64,000 nt of DNA, taken from assembly GCA_012064385.1 (NCBI GenBank), contig QRDG01000406.1:175730-239729 (forward strand), read 5' to 3'. The notes under the pieces are model-generated. The model worked only from the letters and a program-made list of their open reading frames with translations. It made no database searches and was not told the DNA's origin. Position 1 is the stretch's first letter, and each line of letters opens with the position of its first letter. The position numbers and the translations under genes are program-made. The stretch is from Puccinellia tenuiflora. Its lineage: Eukaryota > Streptophyta > Magnoliopsida > Poales > Poaceae. Below are positions 1 to 10,451 of this stretch, piece by piece.

Positions 1-589
1 TTCAGACTCCACTACTTGTCAGTTTCAAGGCAAGTTCATCACTTGCTCATACCTTTTGAAATATTGTTAGAAACTATTTTCAAAACCTTATTATACTATC
101 ACCTTTATCCAAGAAAGCATAAAACCTATTTTTATAACATGACTATTTGGCTATCTACCTGAGTGGTGGTAACCTTATGGGGCAGTGGACCATGGTAAGA
201 AGAATTGGTCCGGAGGTTCCATTTGCAGGGAAAGTATTACCTAGGATTAACAACAAATGCCGTCATAATGATTGCGCCGTAAAGACGCGTTAACCATAAG
301 ACCTGGAATGGGACGGGAAATGCCATCTGTACTTCTCCCGGATGCATGTCAACGGGCTGCCAGTGCCGTAGGCTGTAGGTCTTGCGGGACTACATGCACA
401 TGGGTGGGATCCCTTAATTCCCACGGAGACTGGGTCTAGGATGGTCTGCAAGGGAGCCTAGGTGTCTACCGGAAGGGGTAGAGCATCAGGGGTAAACTCG
501 CTATGCATGAATTGGGTGGGCATGCGTTGTGCGGAGAAGACAGTGAATGACTTGGATCAAAAACTGGGCCCCACACCAAAGAGAGTGTG

Positions 590-819
590 GACAGGAACGT
601 ACGCCTGGTTGGTAACAAAGTCTTGATCTCTTATGGGTAAAGTAACGCACCTCTGCAGAGTGTAAAGAATTGTAACATGTTACTCCCTGTTCCGGGAAGG
701 AGCTNGACAGGAACGTACCCTGGTTGGTAACAAAGTCTTGATCTCTTATGGGTAAAGTAACGCACCTCTGCAGAGTGTAAAGAATTGTAACATGTTACTC
801 CCTGTTCCGGGAAGGAGCT
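590..819. repeat. 115-bp tandem duplication with an N at the junction
   Basis: Copies at 590-704 and 706-819 are nearly identical; one base is missing in the second. They are separated by a single undetermined base at 705. Both end in GGAAGGAGCT. This may be a true duplication or an assembly join of one sequence read twice. Confidence 0.85.
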
Positions 820-1053
820 GCGAACGCTGCAGGAAAGGAGCTCCATGAAGCTCTAGCCCTGTGAAGGATGACGGGCATAGTCTTCAGAAATAAAAGCAAC
901 CTCTTGAAGAAATGTTTTACAAAACCTTTGCATTAGCTTGTGACTCTTTTGAGTCTTAAGCAGTAGTTAGTGCATCAGACTTCCCACCGTATCAAATGAA
1001 CTTGTTGAGTAACGCTGGTTACTCATCCCTTTCCTTTTGAATCTCCTGCTTAG

Positions 1054-1202
1054 GTTATGAGGACCTGGCCAGTGCCTCGCTTCATGCCATGGGAGGCCAG
1101 GAAGACGTCTTCTATGAAGAGCCAGACCTTTCAGGAGGAGTTGAAGGCGTGGACTACATCATCAGATACGGCACCGACAACGAGGAGGAGGAGTCCGACT
1201 AG
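1054..1202 (+). other. Exon-like acidic C-terminal tail
   Basis: After a pyrimidine-rich stretch ending in CTGCTTAG (to 1053), an open frame encodes about 48 residues and stops at TAG 1200-1202. It ends in a run of glutamates followed by Ser-Asp. The acceptor-like site and acidic end look like a last exon, perhaps of a retroelement or captured gene. The protein is not recognised and no upstream exon was found. Confidence 0.25.
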
Positions 1203-1513
1203 AGGTAGTTAGGGTAGTAACCCTACTTAGCACGGTCGAATCGAACAACAAGAACTTTATACCAATAAGCTGTTGAGTTCCCGTGTGCGCACTTATTTGC
1301 TTCTTCAAGGTTTGTAATCACTATGTATGAGACGTCACCCTGAGGTGGTCATCTCTATGCACGACTTGGTTTGTAATATTTCAGACGTTGTTTGTGGACC
1401 CGCAATGTTTCTGCTGTACCACCCTGAGGGATGTAATATTTGCGGAACGGTGTTCTGTGAGTGTTATGTCAACGACTTGCATACTACAACATGCAGTGGT
1501 ATGCCAGGTCACC

Positions 1514-3268
1514 GCAGCCGGCGTGGTTCTAACTTCACCAAAAGGAGATAAGTTGGCATATGTCCTTCAGTTGCATTTTGACTGTACAAACAACATGGCA
1601 GAATATGAGGCTTTGTTGCATGTCCTGCGTTTGGCCAAGGAGATGAACATCAAGCGTATCAGGTGCTTTAGAGACTCGGATCTCGTAGCTCAGCAAGTAT
1701 CAGGAACCTGGGACTCGAAGGATGCAAACATGGCGGCTTATAGAAGAGCAGTCGAACAGATAGCCGGGTTCTTTTCTGGTTATCAAGTGGAGCATATTGA
1801 CAGACACAAGAACGAGGCCGCAGATGCGTTATCACGACTCGGCTCTCGTCGAGAGAAAGTACCACCAAATGTGTTTGTGGACGAGCTTCACCACCCATCA
1901 GTCAAGTTGCCCACAGAGGAGGAGTTAGCCTTCCCAGATCCAGAGTCGGCACTTGTGGCAGCAGTACGGGCAATCCCAGCATGGACAGAGCCCTATCTTG
2001 CATATCTCCTTAGGGGCGAGCTCCCACAGGATGAAGTCAAGCGAAAGCAACTCATCAGGCGATGCAAGTCCTACATAGTCATTGATGGCGAGTTATATAG
2101 AAGGAGTGTCACTGGAGTCTACCAGAGGTGTGTGTCTCCAGAGGAGGGCAAGCAAATACTGCAAGAGATTCATGCAGGTGATTGTGGTCATCATGCATCC
2201 ACTAGATCCTTGGTGTCAAAAGCTTTCAGACATGGGTTCTTTTGGTTAACAGCACATTTGGACGCAGAAAAGATAGTTCGAGTCTGTGATGGATGTCAAA
2301 GGTACGCAAGGCAAGACCACGTGCCAGCCCAAGAGCTCAGAACCATCCCTATCACTTGGCCATTTGCAGTTTGGGGGCTTGACATGGTTGGTCCTTTCTC
2401 AAAGTCGCCTTGTCAGAAGACCCATCTGCTAGTAGCAGTTGACAAGTTCACCAAGTGGGTGGAAGTAGAACCCGTCAGCAGAGTCGACGGTGCATCAGCT
2501 GTGAGATTCTTCAAGAAAATAGCAACACGCTTTGGATACCCTCACAGCATCATTACAGACAATGGTACCAACTTATCAGTTGGAGAGATGGCCAAGTTCT
2601 GCGGTGAGAATAACATCAGACTCGACCTAGCCTCAGTGGCACACCCGCAGTCCAATGGGCAAGCAGAGAGGGCAAATCAGGAGTTGTTGAAGGGAATTAA
2701 GCCTCGGCTCCGAGTCCCCTTGCTAAGAGCCGCCGGGTGTTGGGTTGAGGAGTTGCCAGCAGTACTTTGGAGTATCAGAACGACTCCTAACAGATCCACT
2801 GGCTTCACACCTTTTTTCATGGTATATGGAGCAGAAGCCGTCCTGCCAAGCGACTTGTTGCATGACTCGCCACGAGTCGCCAATTACGTCGAGACAGAAA
2901 ATGAACTCGCTCGCCAGGACTCGGTGGATGCACTCGAGGAAGCAAGGGAGTTAGCCCTTGAGAGATCAGCAGTTTATCAGCAAGACTTGCGGCGATACCA
3001 CGCACGCAGAATCAAGACTCGGACTTTCCAGGAAGGAGACTTGGTGCTTCGCCTTATCCAGAACAGGGAAGGGATGCACAAGTTATCTCCACCATGGGAA
3101 GGACCGTTCATTATAAGCAAAAACTTGCACAACGGGTCGTACTATCTAATGGATGTGCGAGAGCCGGCAAGTGAAAGTAAAGGAGCTGACACAGCTCATA
3201 CACTAGATCCTTATGCAGAGGCAAAGAGGCCTTGGAACATAGCTCAGTTACGTCCATATTATACTTAA
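1514..3268 (+). pseudogene. Tat-type pol remnant: RNase H domain and integrase
   Basis: This is the C-terminal part of a Gypsy polyprotein that would act in cDNA synthesis and integration. The first portion is an RNase H-like fold of the second RNase H type seen in Tat elements (NNMAEYEALL, then RIRCFRDSDLVAQQVSG). An integrase follows with an HHCC finger (GHHASTRSL to CDGCQR). The catalytic triad is at Asp 2381-2383, Asp 2558-2560 and Glu 2666-2668, a DD35E spacing. A basic C-terminal domain ends at TAA 3266-3268. The frame runs open upstream to 1388, but similarity to pol starts only near 1514, so the apparent start there is a chance fusion with the flanking repeat. No reverse transcriptase or protease is present, so the gene is a truncated remnant. 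Confidence 0.85.
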
Positions 3269-3349
3269 GTTGTAATAGTTTTATGAGTTGAAAGGCAAAG
3301 AGCCCAGTGAGCCATGCCTAGATGTAATCAAATTGTTATGATCAAATGA

Positions 3350-3355
3350 AATAAA
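3350..3355 (+). terminator. Possible polyadenylation signal after pol
   Basis: AATAAA lies 82 bases past the pol stop, in a short AT-rich stretch before the convergent antisense gene ends at 3900. Positioned as a poly(A) signal but not otherwise supported. Confidence 0.3.
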
Positions 3356-3899
3356 GCCGGCTTCTGTGAACATGAGTCCTTTAGTCGAGTCACCCAGCTG
3401 AGTGCGCTTTGTTCTTTAACTTTGATCATCAGGTTCTTGGGGGCTTGCTTTTCAGTGAAAAAAGTTAAGCTTAGACTCTTGAACCCGGCACAGTAGCCAA
3501 ATTTTCCTAATTTTCTCGCTGGTAAGTTAGATGCATCCTGCACAATATGACTAATCTACAGGCATGATTCGTCTCCGGCTCTTATGAATCCTAAGGGACA
3601 TGAGTTGTTAGGAGCTTGTCAGCACAAGCTGTAAGAGGAGTCATGCAGGGCCTACTTATTCATCAGTGGATAATTAGACGGGTTATAAGAACCACAGAAT
3701 GACTTGCATAAATAGTACATATCAAATCTCATAACAAGCAAGTCATCGTAAGCCGATTGGCAAAATTTCAGAACAAAGTAGTTCAAAACACCTAACAAGG
3801 TTTAAGCACCAGTAGTGCATCATTACAAAGTTTAAATACTAATAGCACAGCATTACAAAGTGATCAAAAGTCATTCAAGGGATGGTCTTCCAGAGGAGT

Positions 3900-6800
3900 C
3901 TACTTCTCAGCTAGAGTTGGGGAGTCCTTCTTCGCAGGAGACTTGTCCTTTGTCTGAGCAGCAGAAGGAGGAGCCGGCTTCAAAGGAGGCTTGGTGGCGA
4001 CTCTCTTCGTTTGAAACCCAGTACCTTTGGGACTCTTCATGTGCTTAGCCAGCTCTGCTTGTCTCTGGGCATCTCCGGAGATAGCTCTCGAAGGAGTGGG
4101 CGCAGCAGGAGTCTTCAAGGCGGGCTCAGCACTAGGAACAGGAGCCGCCGGGGACGAGGAACTCGGCCCGGTAGAAGAGGATGGGACACCAGCTGGGTCC
4201 TGTGATGGGCGGCCAAAGTTTATGATCGCAGGAGTTTCTGGAGCAACTCTTTTGTTCTCCAAATCATAGTGATGAACCCATACCTCAGGGTCCATCTTAT
4301 TGGCAATCTCACAAGCATATGGCCGCACCAATTTTTCTTCAGCCTTGAAGTCGTCTTGAGTGAAAGGTTTGCCATCCTCATGTTGCTCTGGCTTCCCCAT
4401 AGTAAGCATTGCTGGCTCCAACACAGTGGGGTAATAGCTATGGGCTAAGGCCAAGATCCTGATGGAAGCTCTCCTCAATGAAGATTGTTTCCACAGCCGC
4501 ATGTAACCTGGTGCCCTAGACAACTCGTCCACCAGACGTTCAGGCTCTTTGGGGCACTTGCCCTTATGGTTCAAATATTTAACCACTGCACGGGCTCCCT
4601 CTTGCAGCCCATGACAGTGGTCAAGCATCTCAGACAGTTGCTTGCTGGTGGGCAGCTTAAGTTTTGGGGAGTCAGCCCCTGCAGAAAAGAGATCAAAGAG
4701 TGATTGTCAGTCCAAAAGCAATTCAGAAAGGTGTAGAAGAGGAAGCAAGCAAAAGTTATAAACTTACCAAATATGTGTTGGCACATGGCCCCAATGCCTT
4801 TGCGGCAAGTGTCGAAGACAGCTTTTAGGTCATTATGTGCCTTTTGGGCAACCTTTTTGGCCTCAGCAGATTCTTTTTTGACTTGCTCCAGCTGAGCAGA
4901 CAAAGCCTTCAGATTCTTCTCAAGCTGAAGGGAGTGTTCTTTTTCAGCTATGGCAGACCTGGCACTAGCAGCGGCCTGGTCCTCAAGCTCTTTCATATCT
5001 CTCTTCATCTTGGAGATAACGCACTGCAATCACAAGTCAGATTTTTGCAAGTCAGAATGGACAAGTCATAGAGCACAAGTAAGCTTCACAAGTCAAGTAG
5101 AGAACTCATGAGCTCCAAGTCGTCACAAGTTAACAACTTGGCGCTTGGGGGCTACTCAGGAGTCAATTTTTTCCTAACAGCAAAGCAGGCATGGGTCCTA
5201 GTCGACAAGTCATCAGCTCCAAGTCGTCACAAGTTAACAACTTGGCGCTTGGGGGCTACTGGTAGATCAGAATTTTTTCTTCAAGTTAAGTATGAGTAAA
5301 TTACATATATTTGTAGCTCCAAGTCGTCGCAGGCTGACAACTCGGCGCTTGGGGGCTACTCGTGGAAAAGTTTTTGGTCTAAAGACCCGACAGATAGCTA
5401 ATCAGCAGCCCCGAGTCCTAGTAGAGCTAAGGACTCAGTGCTTGGGGGCTACAGTGTGCAAATTTTACTGAAAAGCAGTTGAGTTCAATTTCAAAGTAAA
5501 GCACCTATCCTAGTCACAAGTCACCACAGACAGGTGCTTGGGGGCTACTGGGATAGGATGACGATAGAAAAATATAAAAGGTACAAGTCAAAGAGCTTAC
5601 ATTGTGAATCATGTGAAGAGACCTAAGAGCCGCTTGCTCATCATCCTTCAGCCTAGCAGATTGATCGTTCAAGTCAACTGCTTCAGCATAGGCCTCAGAA
5701 AAAGACATGTTATCAGCCACCCGAAGTCGGCTGTAGTCAGTAGATGACTTGATCTTGATGTTTGGAGAGGCTGCAGGAGTCGGCTTTACAGGAGCCGGAT
5801 GAGTTTGGGGCGCAGTATCAGGAGTCGCAGCCCCAGAAGAGGGCTGGACAATTTGTGGAGTCGCCACCCGAGTCCTTGAAGGGGACTCGGGAATGGTGGG
5901 AGTTGTGGTTGCACCAGCAGATGCAGCAATGGAGGGACCTGTCCTTGTGCTTGTCGTTTCAGAGGCCGACGGAGGGACAGGTCCACGACCAGAGGTGACA
6001 TCAGCCATACCTGGGAGCTTGGTTACTTTGGCACAAGGCCGAGCCCTGAAATATACGAAGACAGAAGTCAGCAATAAATCTAGTGAAAAGGGAAAAAGCA
6101 GAAGTCATTTGAATACAAGTACACAAACAGATGAGTCTTACCCAACATTGGTCTCCAGGTCCAAGGAGGCCTGAGAGTCTGAGGAAGGCATTGACATCCC
6201 GGAGTGGTAGGAGTCGTCCTTGCTGGGAGGAGAAGCCGATTTCCGCTGGTGCGAGACAGGCAGAGGCTCAGGAGCATCTGCAGGCCCATCGGAGCGCAGT
6301 TTCCTCTTCCTGGCGGCGACAACACTCTGCATGTGTTCTTCAGGCTTAGCAGGTGAACGAGTGGACCCAAGGACTCGTGAAAGTGGTACCTTGGGAACAG
6401 CCTCTCGAGATCCGTTGTTGTTAGAGGCTGGGGAAGAAGAAGAGTGACTCCTGGCTGAGGACTCCTCAGATAGTGATGGTTGAGCAGCAGCAGAGGTGGT
6501 GTGAGTTGGTTTAGTGGTGGGAGCCTCCGGAGAGGACTCGTCATCGTCAGTCTCCTCCACAATGGGAGCCTCCTGAGAGGATTCCTCTTCGATAACATTT
6601 TCGGTTGGAGCCTCTGGCGAGGACTCCTCATCAGCAGCATCATCTTCAGTAGGAGCCTCCTTGGAGGACTCCTCATCATCATTATCAGTGTCTTCTGCCA
6701 CAGCAGTTTGATCTGTGGCAGGAGTCTCCTCTTCAGCCTCAGCCTCGGCTTCAGTTTTATTTTCAGTACCAGCTCCAGAGGCCGGCTTCCAGAAGGAGTC

Positions 6801-7868
6801 GGTGAGCTGCAACAGAGTCGAAGAAAATGAGTTAGTAAGTGGTACAAGTAAGACCAAGTTGGAAATAAAGTAAGGTGCAAGGCTTACATCGGGAGCTGGG
6901 TTGGTAGAGCAAAAGGGCTGGAGCCCAAAATGTGCTTGGTCCTTCACCGGTTTCCCAGTCAGCTTTTTGATAAGCCGACCAAGTTCGGGTCCATCAGACA
7001 ATTGCTCTGTCACCCGGAGGTCATCGCCAGCGCAGCGAGTGTATGAACAAATGAGCCGAGTCCTAGGACTCAGCGGCTGGATCCTCCAAGTCGTCCAGCA
7101 GCGGACTAGATCCATGTTTTCCAGATTGTGGGACAAGAGGGCCTCAATCCGAGTTATCAGAGACTCGACTCTTGGCCGGGCGGCCTCAGAGCATCTAGCT
7201 TTCATAAGAGGAGTCGCCTGGAGGCGGTCCTCAGAGAACAGAGGGAGTTTGGGCTCACCTGCAGGGGAGGTATCCTTGCAGTAGAAGAAGGTTTTCTGCC
7301 AGTCCTTGATGCGGTTAGGAAAGACTGGCTTTGGAAAGACAGAGTGGAGCCGCCGTTGAAGAGCGACGGCGCCACATTGGAGGAGAGGGCCCCCAGAAGT
7401 TTCGGGCTGAGGGTTGCAGTAGAAGAGTTCAAGCCAGAGATTGAGATCGGGCTTGATTTGGAGGTAATCCTCACATAGAGTTACAAAATTGGACAGAGTG
7501 AGAATGGAATTAGGGGCCAAGTCATGAATCCGCAGCTGATAGAGTTCAAGGAGTTGGCGGAAGAAAAGATTACCGGGGGGAGTGAACCCGCGGAACAGAT
7601 GCTCGGTGAAGATCACCACTTCATCCTTTGCGGGAGCGGGCACGATTTCATCCCCTGGGGCCCGAGCCTTCACATTGGATGGAATTAGGCCGGTCGACCG
7701 ATGCGTCTTCAATTGCTCCGCCGTGACCGTAGATCCACCCCAATCGGTAGAAATCGATCGCTTGGATGAAGATTTTGCGGCGGCGGCGGCCGCGGCGGCA
7801 ATGTCCACCGTCCTGCTCGACGAGGAAGCCTTGGCCTTGGGTGCGGTCTTTGCGCGCTTGGGTGCCAT
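3900..7868 (-). CDS. Antisense five-exon gene of the Tat element (gypsy-type transposon domain protein)
   Basis: Encoded opposite to pol. Proposed exons, 5' to 3': 7868-6888, 6806-6142, 6045-5601, 5023-4768, 4678-3900. All four introns are GT-AG (GTAAG at each donor). The joined length is 3126 nt, an exact multiple of three, giving 1041 residues with compatible phases at each junction. The first intron has a perfect TACTAAC-type branch site. Exon 1 carries the putative gypsy type transposon domain (Transposase_28, about residues 60-235) after an Ala/Ser/Lys-rich start. Exon 2 holds four acidic repeats of the form ESSxEAP. Exon 4 is a predicted coiled coil, and exon 5 is a globular part with a Pro/Ala-rich tail. 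The start ATG at 7868 lies about 110 bases after a TATA box; an ATG at 8021 would be upstream of that box. The function of these antisense Tat proteins is unknown. The domain and location are seen; expression and splicing are inferred. Confidence 0.75.
4679..4767 (-). other. Intron 4 of antisense gene
   Basis: 89 nt, donor GTAAGT and acceptor TCTGCAG on the minus strand. It splits a codon (phase 1), and joining restores the frame into the exon starting at 4678. Confidence 0.7.
5024..5600 (-). repeat. Large intron 3 of antisense gene, filled with PPT-like tandem repeats
   Basis: 577 nt between donor GTAAGC (5600) and acceptor TTGCAG (5024) on the minus strand. On the plus strand it holds five copies of CTTGGGGGCTAC at 5144, 5248, 5348, 5441 and 5537, about 100 bases apart, each in a longer degenerate unit. 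The motif resembles the element's polypurine tract next to the 3' LTR (TTCGGGGGCTAC at 8411). Confidence 0.75.
6046..6141 (-). other. Intron 2 of antisense gene
   Basis: 96 nt, donor GTAAGA and acceptor TATTTCAG. Unspliced, a stop codon follows at once (6138-6140), so splicing is needed to reach exon 3. Confidence 0.75.
6807..6887 (-). other. Intron 1 of antisense gene, in-frame and open
   Basis: 81 nt, donor GTAAGC, acceptor TTGCAG, with an internal TTACTAACTC branch-site match. The length is divisible by three and contains no stop, so an unspliced product would keep frame with 27 extra hydrophobic residues. Confidence 0.75.
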
Positions 7869-7974
7869 GGCGAGCGGGCGGTGTGTGCTGAGCGCGGGAA
7901 TAGACGAGTGCAAAGAGAAAGGAGAGAATTTGAGCTGAAGGGGGCAAGTTTGGTTTTGAGACCTAACCCTTCGA

Positions 7975-7982
7975 TATTTATA
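7975..7982 (-). promoter_or_regulatory. TATA box of the antisense Tat gene
   Basis: TATAAATA on the minus strand, about 107 bases upstream of the chosen ATG at 7868. The sequence between is a plausible 5' leader. Confidence 0.6.
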
Positions 7983-8410
7983 AAGGGGTAAAAACCCTAG
8001 AAAGTTACAGTGGTGGTCCACAGTAATTTGTGGATAACGATTCGGTAATAAGTGACTCAGCGGCTAAGAGCCAGACAGGAAATTATAATAGAGAAAAGCC
8101 AAAGTCACAGAAGTGGAAGGAGCCGGCTTGTCTCAGAATGGCGAGTCCTGTGACAGTGAAAGTCAAGCTATCTAGTCCTTGTTTGCAAGAATCATATCAG
8201 AACTCGGCCTGCTAGTGCAAAGGCAAGAGTGGTGGCTTGAACAAGGGATGAGGATGGACTCATGTTATATGTGTATTATGTTTTAATGCAGGAATTCATC
8301 TTGGAGCTAGCAGCAAGCGACTTGGAGCCTGTGGCTCAAATGGAAGGAGTCGACCCAGGAAGTCGAACCAACGAGTTGGAGGAAGCCGCCAAGCTGTGCC
8401 CAAGATAAAT

Positions 8411-8421
8411 TCGGGGGCTAC
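8411..8421 (+). promoter_or_regulatory. Polypurine tract of the Tat element
   Basis: TTCGGGGGCTA directly precedes the 3' LTR, the position of the plus-strand primer in LTR retrotransposons. Confidence 0.6.
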
Positions 8422-8962
8422 TGATGGGGGGATACTTTATAGGTAGGCCCATGGACCCGGAAAGTAGACCCGCCAAGACCAAGAAGGCCAAAGCCGAGTC
8501 ACGTATCAAGTCACATGGGCTGGGCTGGAGACAAGCCGACCGAGGCCCATGATGAAGAAAGGACCCGTCCGGAAGGAGTCCAAGTACAACCCGGAGCCTT
8601 AACTTGGAAGACCAAGACGTAGAGTAGGACTCCGTGTTCTAGTGTGACTCGGTGTAACCTGTAAGTCCAGGGACCCGGCAGCCTTTATAAGCGGGGTCCT
8701 GGACCTTAGATAGAGAGGTCTAAGCCTTAAGAGAGATACCAAGTCGCCGACTCCCCAGAGAGGAGCCGGAACCCTGTAATCGATACCAGATCTAGAGCAA
8801 TAAAGAGAAGCAGGAAGTAGGTCTTTACCTCTACCAAGAGGGGCCGAACCTGGGTAAATCTGTGTCCCTAGGCGAGATTAATCTCTCCTACGTACTTCAA
8901 GCATCGATGGCCCCCGAACTCACCTTCCTGGAGGAAGGACTTGCCGTGACAACCCCACGACA
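8422..8962 (+). repeat. 3' LTR of the Tat element
   Basis: 541 bp, beginning TGATGGGGGG and ending CCCCACGACA (TG...CA). It aligns along its whole length with the LTR at 63284-63844. It holds a TATA-like TTTATAAG at 8684-8691 and AATAAA at 8799-8804, as expected for U3/R signals. No matching 5' LTR is in the window. Confidence 0.9.
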
Positions 8963-9379
8963 AAGACAGAAGCTCATCAGGCGGAGTGATAGATGGTCTA
9001 GTACACCGGTGATGGTCGGGACACCGAATCTAATTCCGACACGAAAGTTTAACCCGAAATGATCCTGTTTCAATTTTTAGCCTCCTAGATTTGACCCTTC
9101 CGAACCGGCAAACTCTTTGGCTCTTAATCATGCGTAGAATCGCCATCGTCAATGTTGTTTCAATCGATGGCGGTGTGTCTCATCGTGGCACAGCGGGGTC
9201 TCGGTGATAAACGTGTGATGATGGACTCGCGCAGGGCGGGGGCGCTATCTAACGTCATGCTGCGCCGACGGCAGGTCTGACAAGGTCATTGCATTGATTA
9301 CTCGTGAAGATGGATCGGCGGAAGATTAATGTGGTGTCTGGGTCACCATCACAATGGACGTTCTCATTGTCTTCATCCA
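8963..9379. other. Flank of the Tat 3' LTR, nothing recognised
   Basis: Sequence past the 3' LTR: a GC-mixed stretch with no long frame and no recognised repeat family. A target-site duplication cannot be judged because the element's 5' end is missing. Confidence 0.4.
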
Positions 9380-9760
9380 AACTTTGCATGTTGGCCACTT
9401 GATTCAAAGCATTATATCCATAATTCCATATTCACTTATCGTCTCATAGTCTCCATTGTCATTGACTATCATAACCTTGGAGTTGGAGAATTAAAATGAC
9501 TTATGTCATTGTCCTCCACACTTGTAGCATTGCACGTAGGACTTGGTGGTTGATGTGGAAGGCTCCGGTTTCTTGAAATTTGCTTGAGGTTGGATTGAAG
9601 AAGTTGAATTTCTTGGGCAGGCTTTGGCAATGTTTTGAGATGATGCTTGATCCATTGGAGGTGTTGAGTATGAGGCCTTGTTGGCAAAGAACGACTTGGT
9701 TTTGAGATATTTGAGGTCGTTTGCGACTTGACGCTCGTCCTTCATGGCTTGGTGTACTAT
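9380..9760 (-). pseudogene. Gypsy gag remnant with a zinc-knuckle start
   Basis: On the minus strand a decayed frame carries a Gln/Pro-rich stretch followed by YVQCYKCGGQ, the start of a CCHC zinc knuckle as in Ty3/Gypsy gag. Downstream in shifted frames come pieces like NSKVMIVNDNGDYE, which follow the knuckle in several plant Gypsy families. Only a few hundred bases remain and several frames are used, so it is a dead fragment. The rest of the element was not found next to it. Confidence 0.6.
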
Positions 9761-10451
9761 CTCAACAAGTTCCTATATGATTGGAATTTCACAATCTTCT
9801 TGATTGGATAGTTAACCCTATTTTGAAAAAATTCACATGAACCAGTAAAAATTCAAATCCTACAGGAATGTTCTTATTTAGTGTACAAGTTTTAAGGAAA
9901 AATCATAAACTCGCAATACAACAATATTTGAAAAAAAATCTTCACAAAATTGACTACCTTGTCTGAAGATTCATGACTTTCAAGCCAAATTAATGACGTA
10001 GGTCATGACCATATTCATAGCTAGGTTGCTGCTATCATGTCTATACTCGGCACACACATTATTTTTAATATTGTAAACAAAATTGACAACGCAATATTCT
10101 AAGATTTTTGAAAGTTTTTCTATTTGGGAGTCGTCCATGGGAAGACAACACAAAGTTGGGCTTGTTCCATCACATGGGCATCAAGGAAAATGAAAACATG
10201 GGCTGCATGAGTGCTCAAGAATTAAGATCTCTTCAAAAGAATTGTGCGCTCACGTGAGGACCAAGCAAGTTTCAAAAAAAAAAAAAACGTGAGGACCAAG
10301 GAGAGATTGAAGAAACGACGACCGAGCGGAACAGGCTACTGACGTGGCACACTTCGGTGACGTGGGTGGCTGCATGTTGAGAGAAATATATTATTGGGTT
10401 GCTCTAATTTAGTTATATAGGATTACTTAACGTTCCCGTCAAAGGAACAGA
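9761..10451. other. AT-rich sequence, no gene recognised
   Basis: No coding signal. ACGTGAGGACCAAG occurs twice around 10250-10305, separated by an A-run of 14. Confidence 0.5.

Larger units (their letters stand above)
1..1512. repeat. Unclassified repeat, probably retroelement-derived
   Basis: No long reading frame is present. The stretch ends abruptly at about 1512, where Tat-type pol similarity begins, so it is either the sequence that the truncated Tat element abuts or part of another LTR element. Inside are a 115-bp tandem duplication (590-819) and a short exon-like tail (1054-1202). An AATAAA-type signal lies near 890. The family could not be named with confidence. Confidence 0.4.
1513..8962 (+). 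mobile_element. 5'-truncated Tat-lineage Ty3/Gypsy retrotransposon
   Basis: The element keeps RNase H and integrase (plus strand), a long 3' region with an antisense spliced gene, and a 3' LTR at 8422-8962. The 5' LTR, gag, protease and reverse transcriptase are absent. A long 3' region with an antisense gypsy-type transposon ORF is characteristic of the Tat clade (Grande, RIRE2, Retand relatives). A related LTR with the following primer-binding site lies at 63284-63870, which confirms the LTR end. The 5' boundary is placed where pol similarity begins. Confidence 0.85.

Noticed and set aside
1388..1513. Upstream extension of the Tat pol frame to an ATG at 1388
   Set aside because: The first 42 codons come from the flanking repeat and match no pol sequence; the frame is joined by chance.
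7869..8021. Earlier ATG at 8021 for the antisense Tat gene
   Set aside because: It lies upstream of the TATA box, and the added 51 residues have no domain character; the ATG at 7868 has better context.
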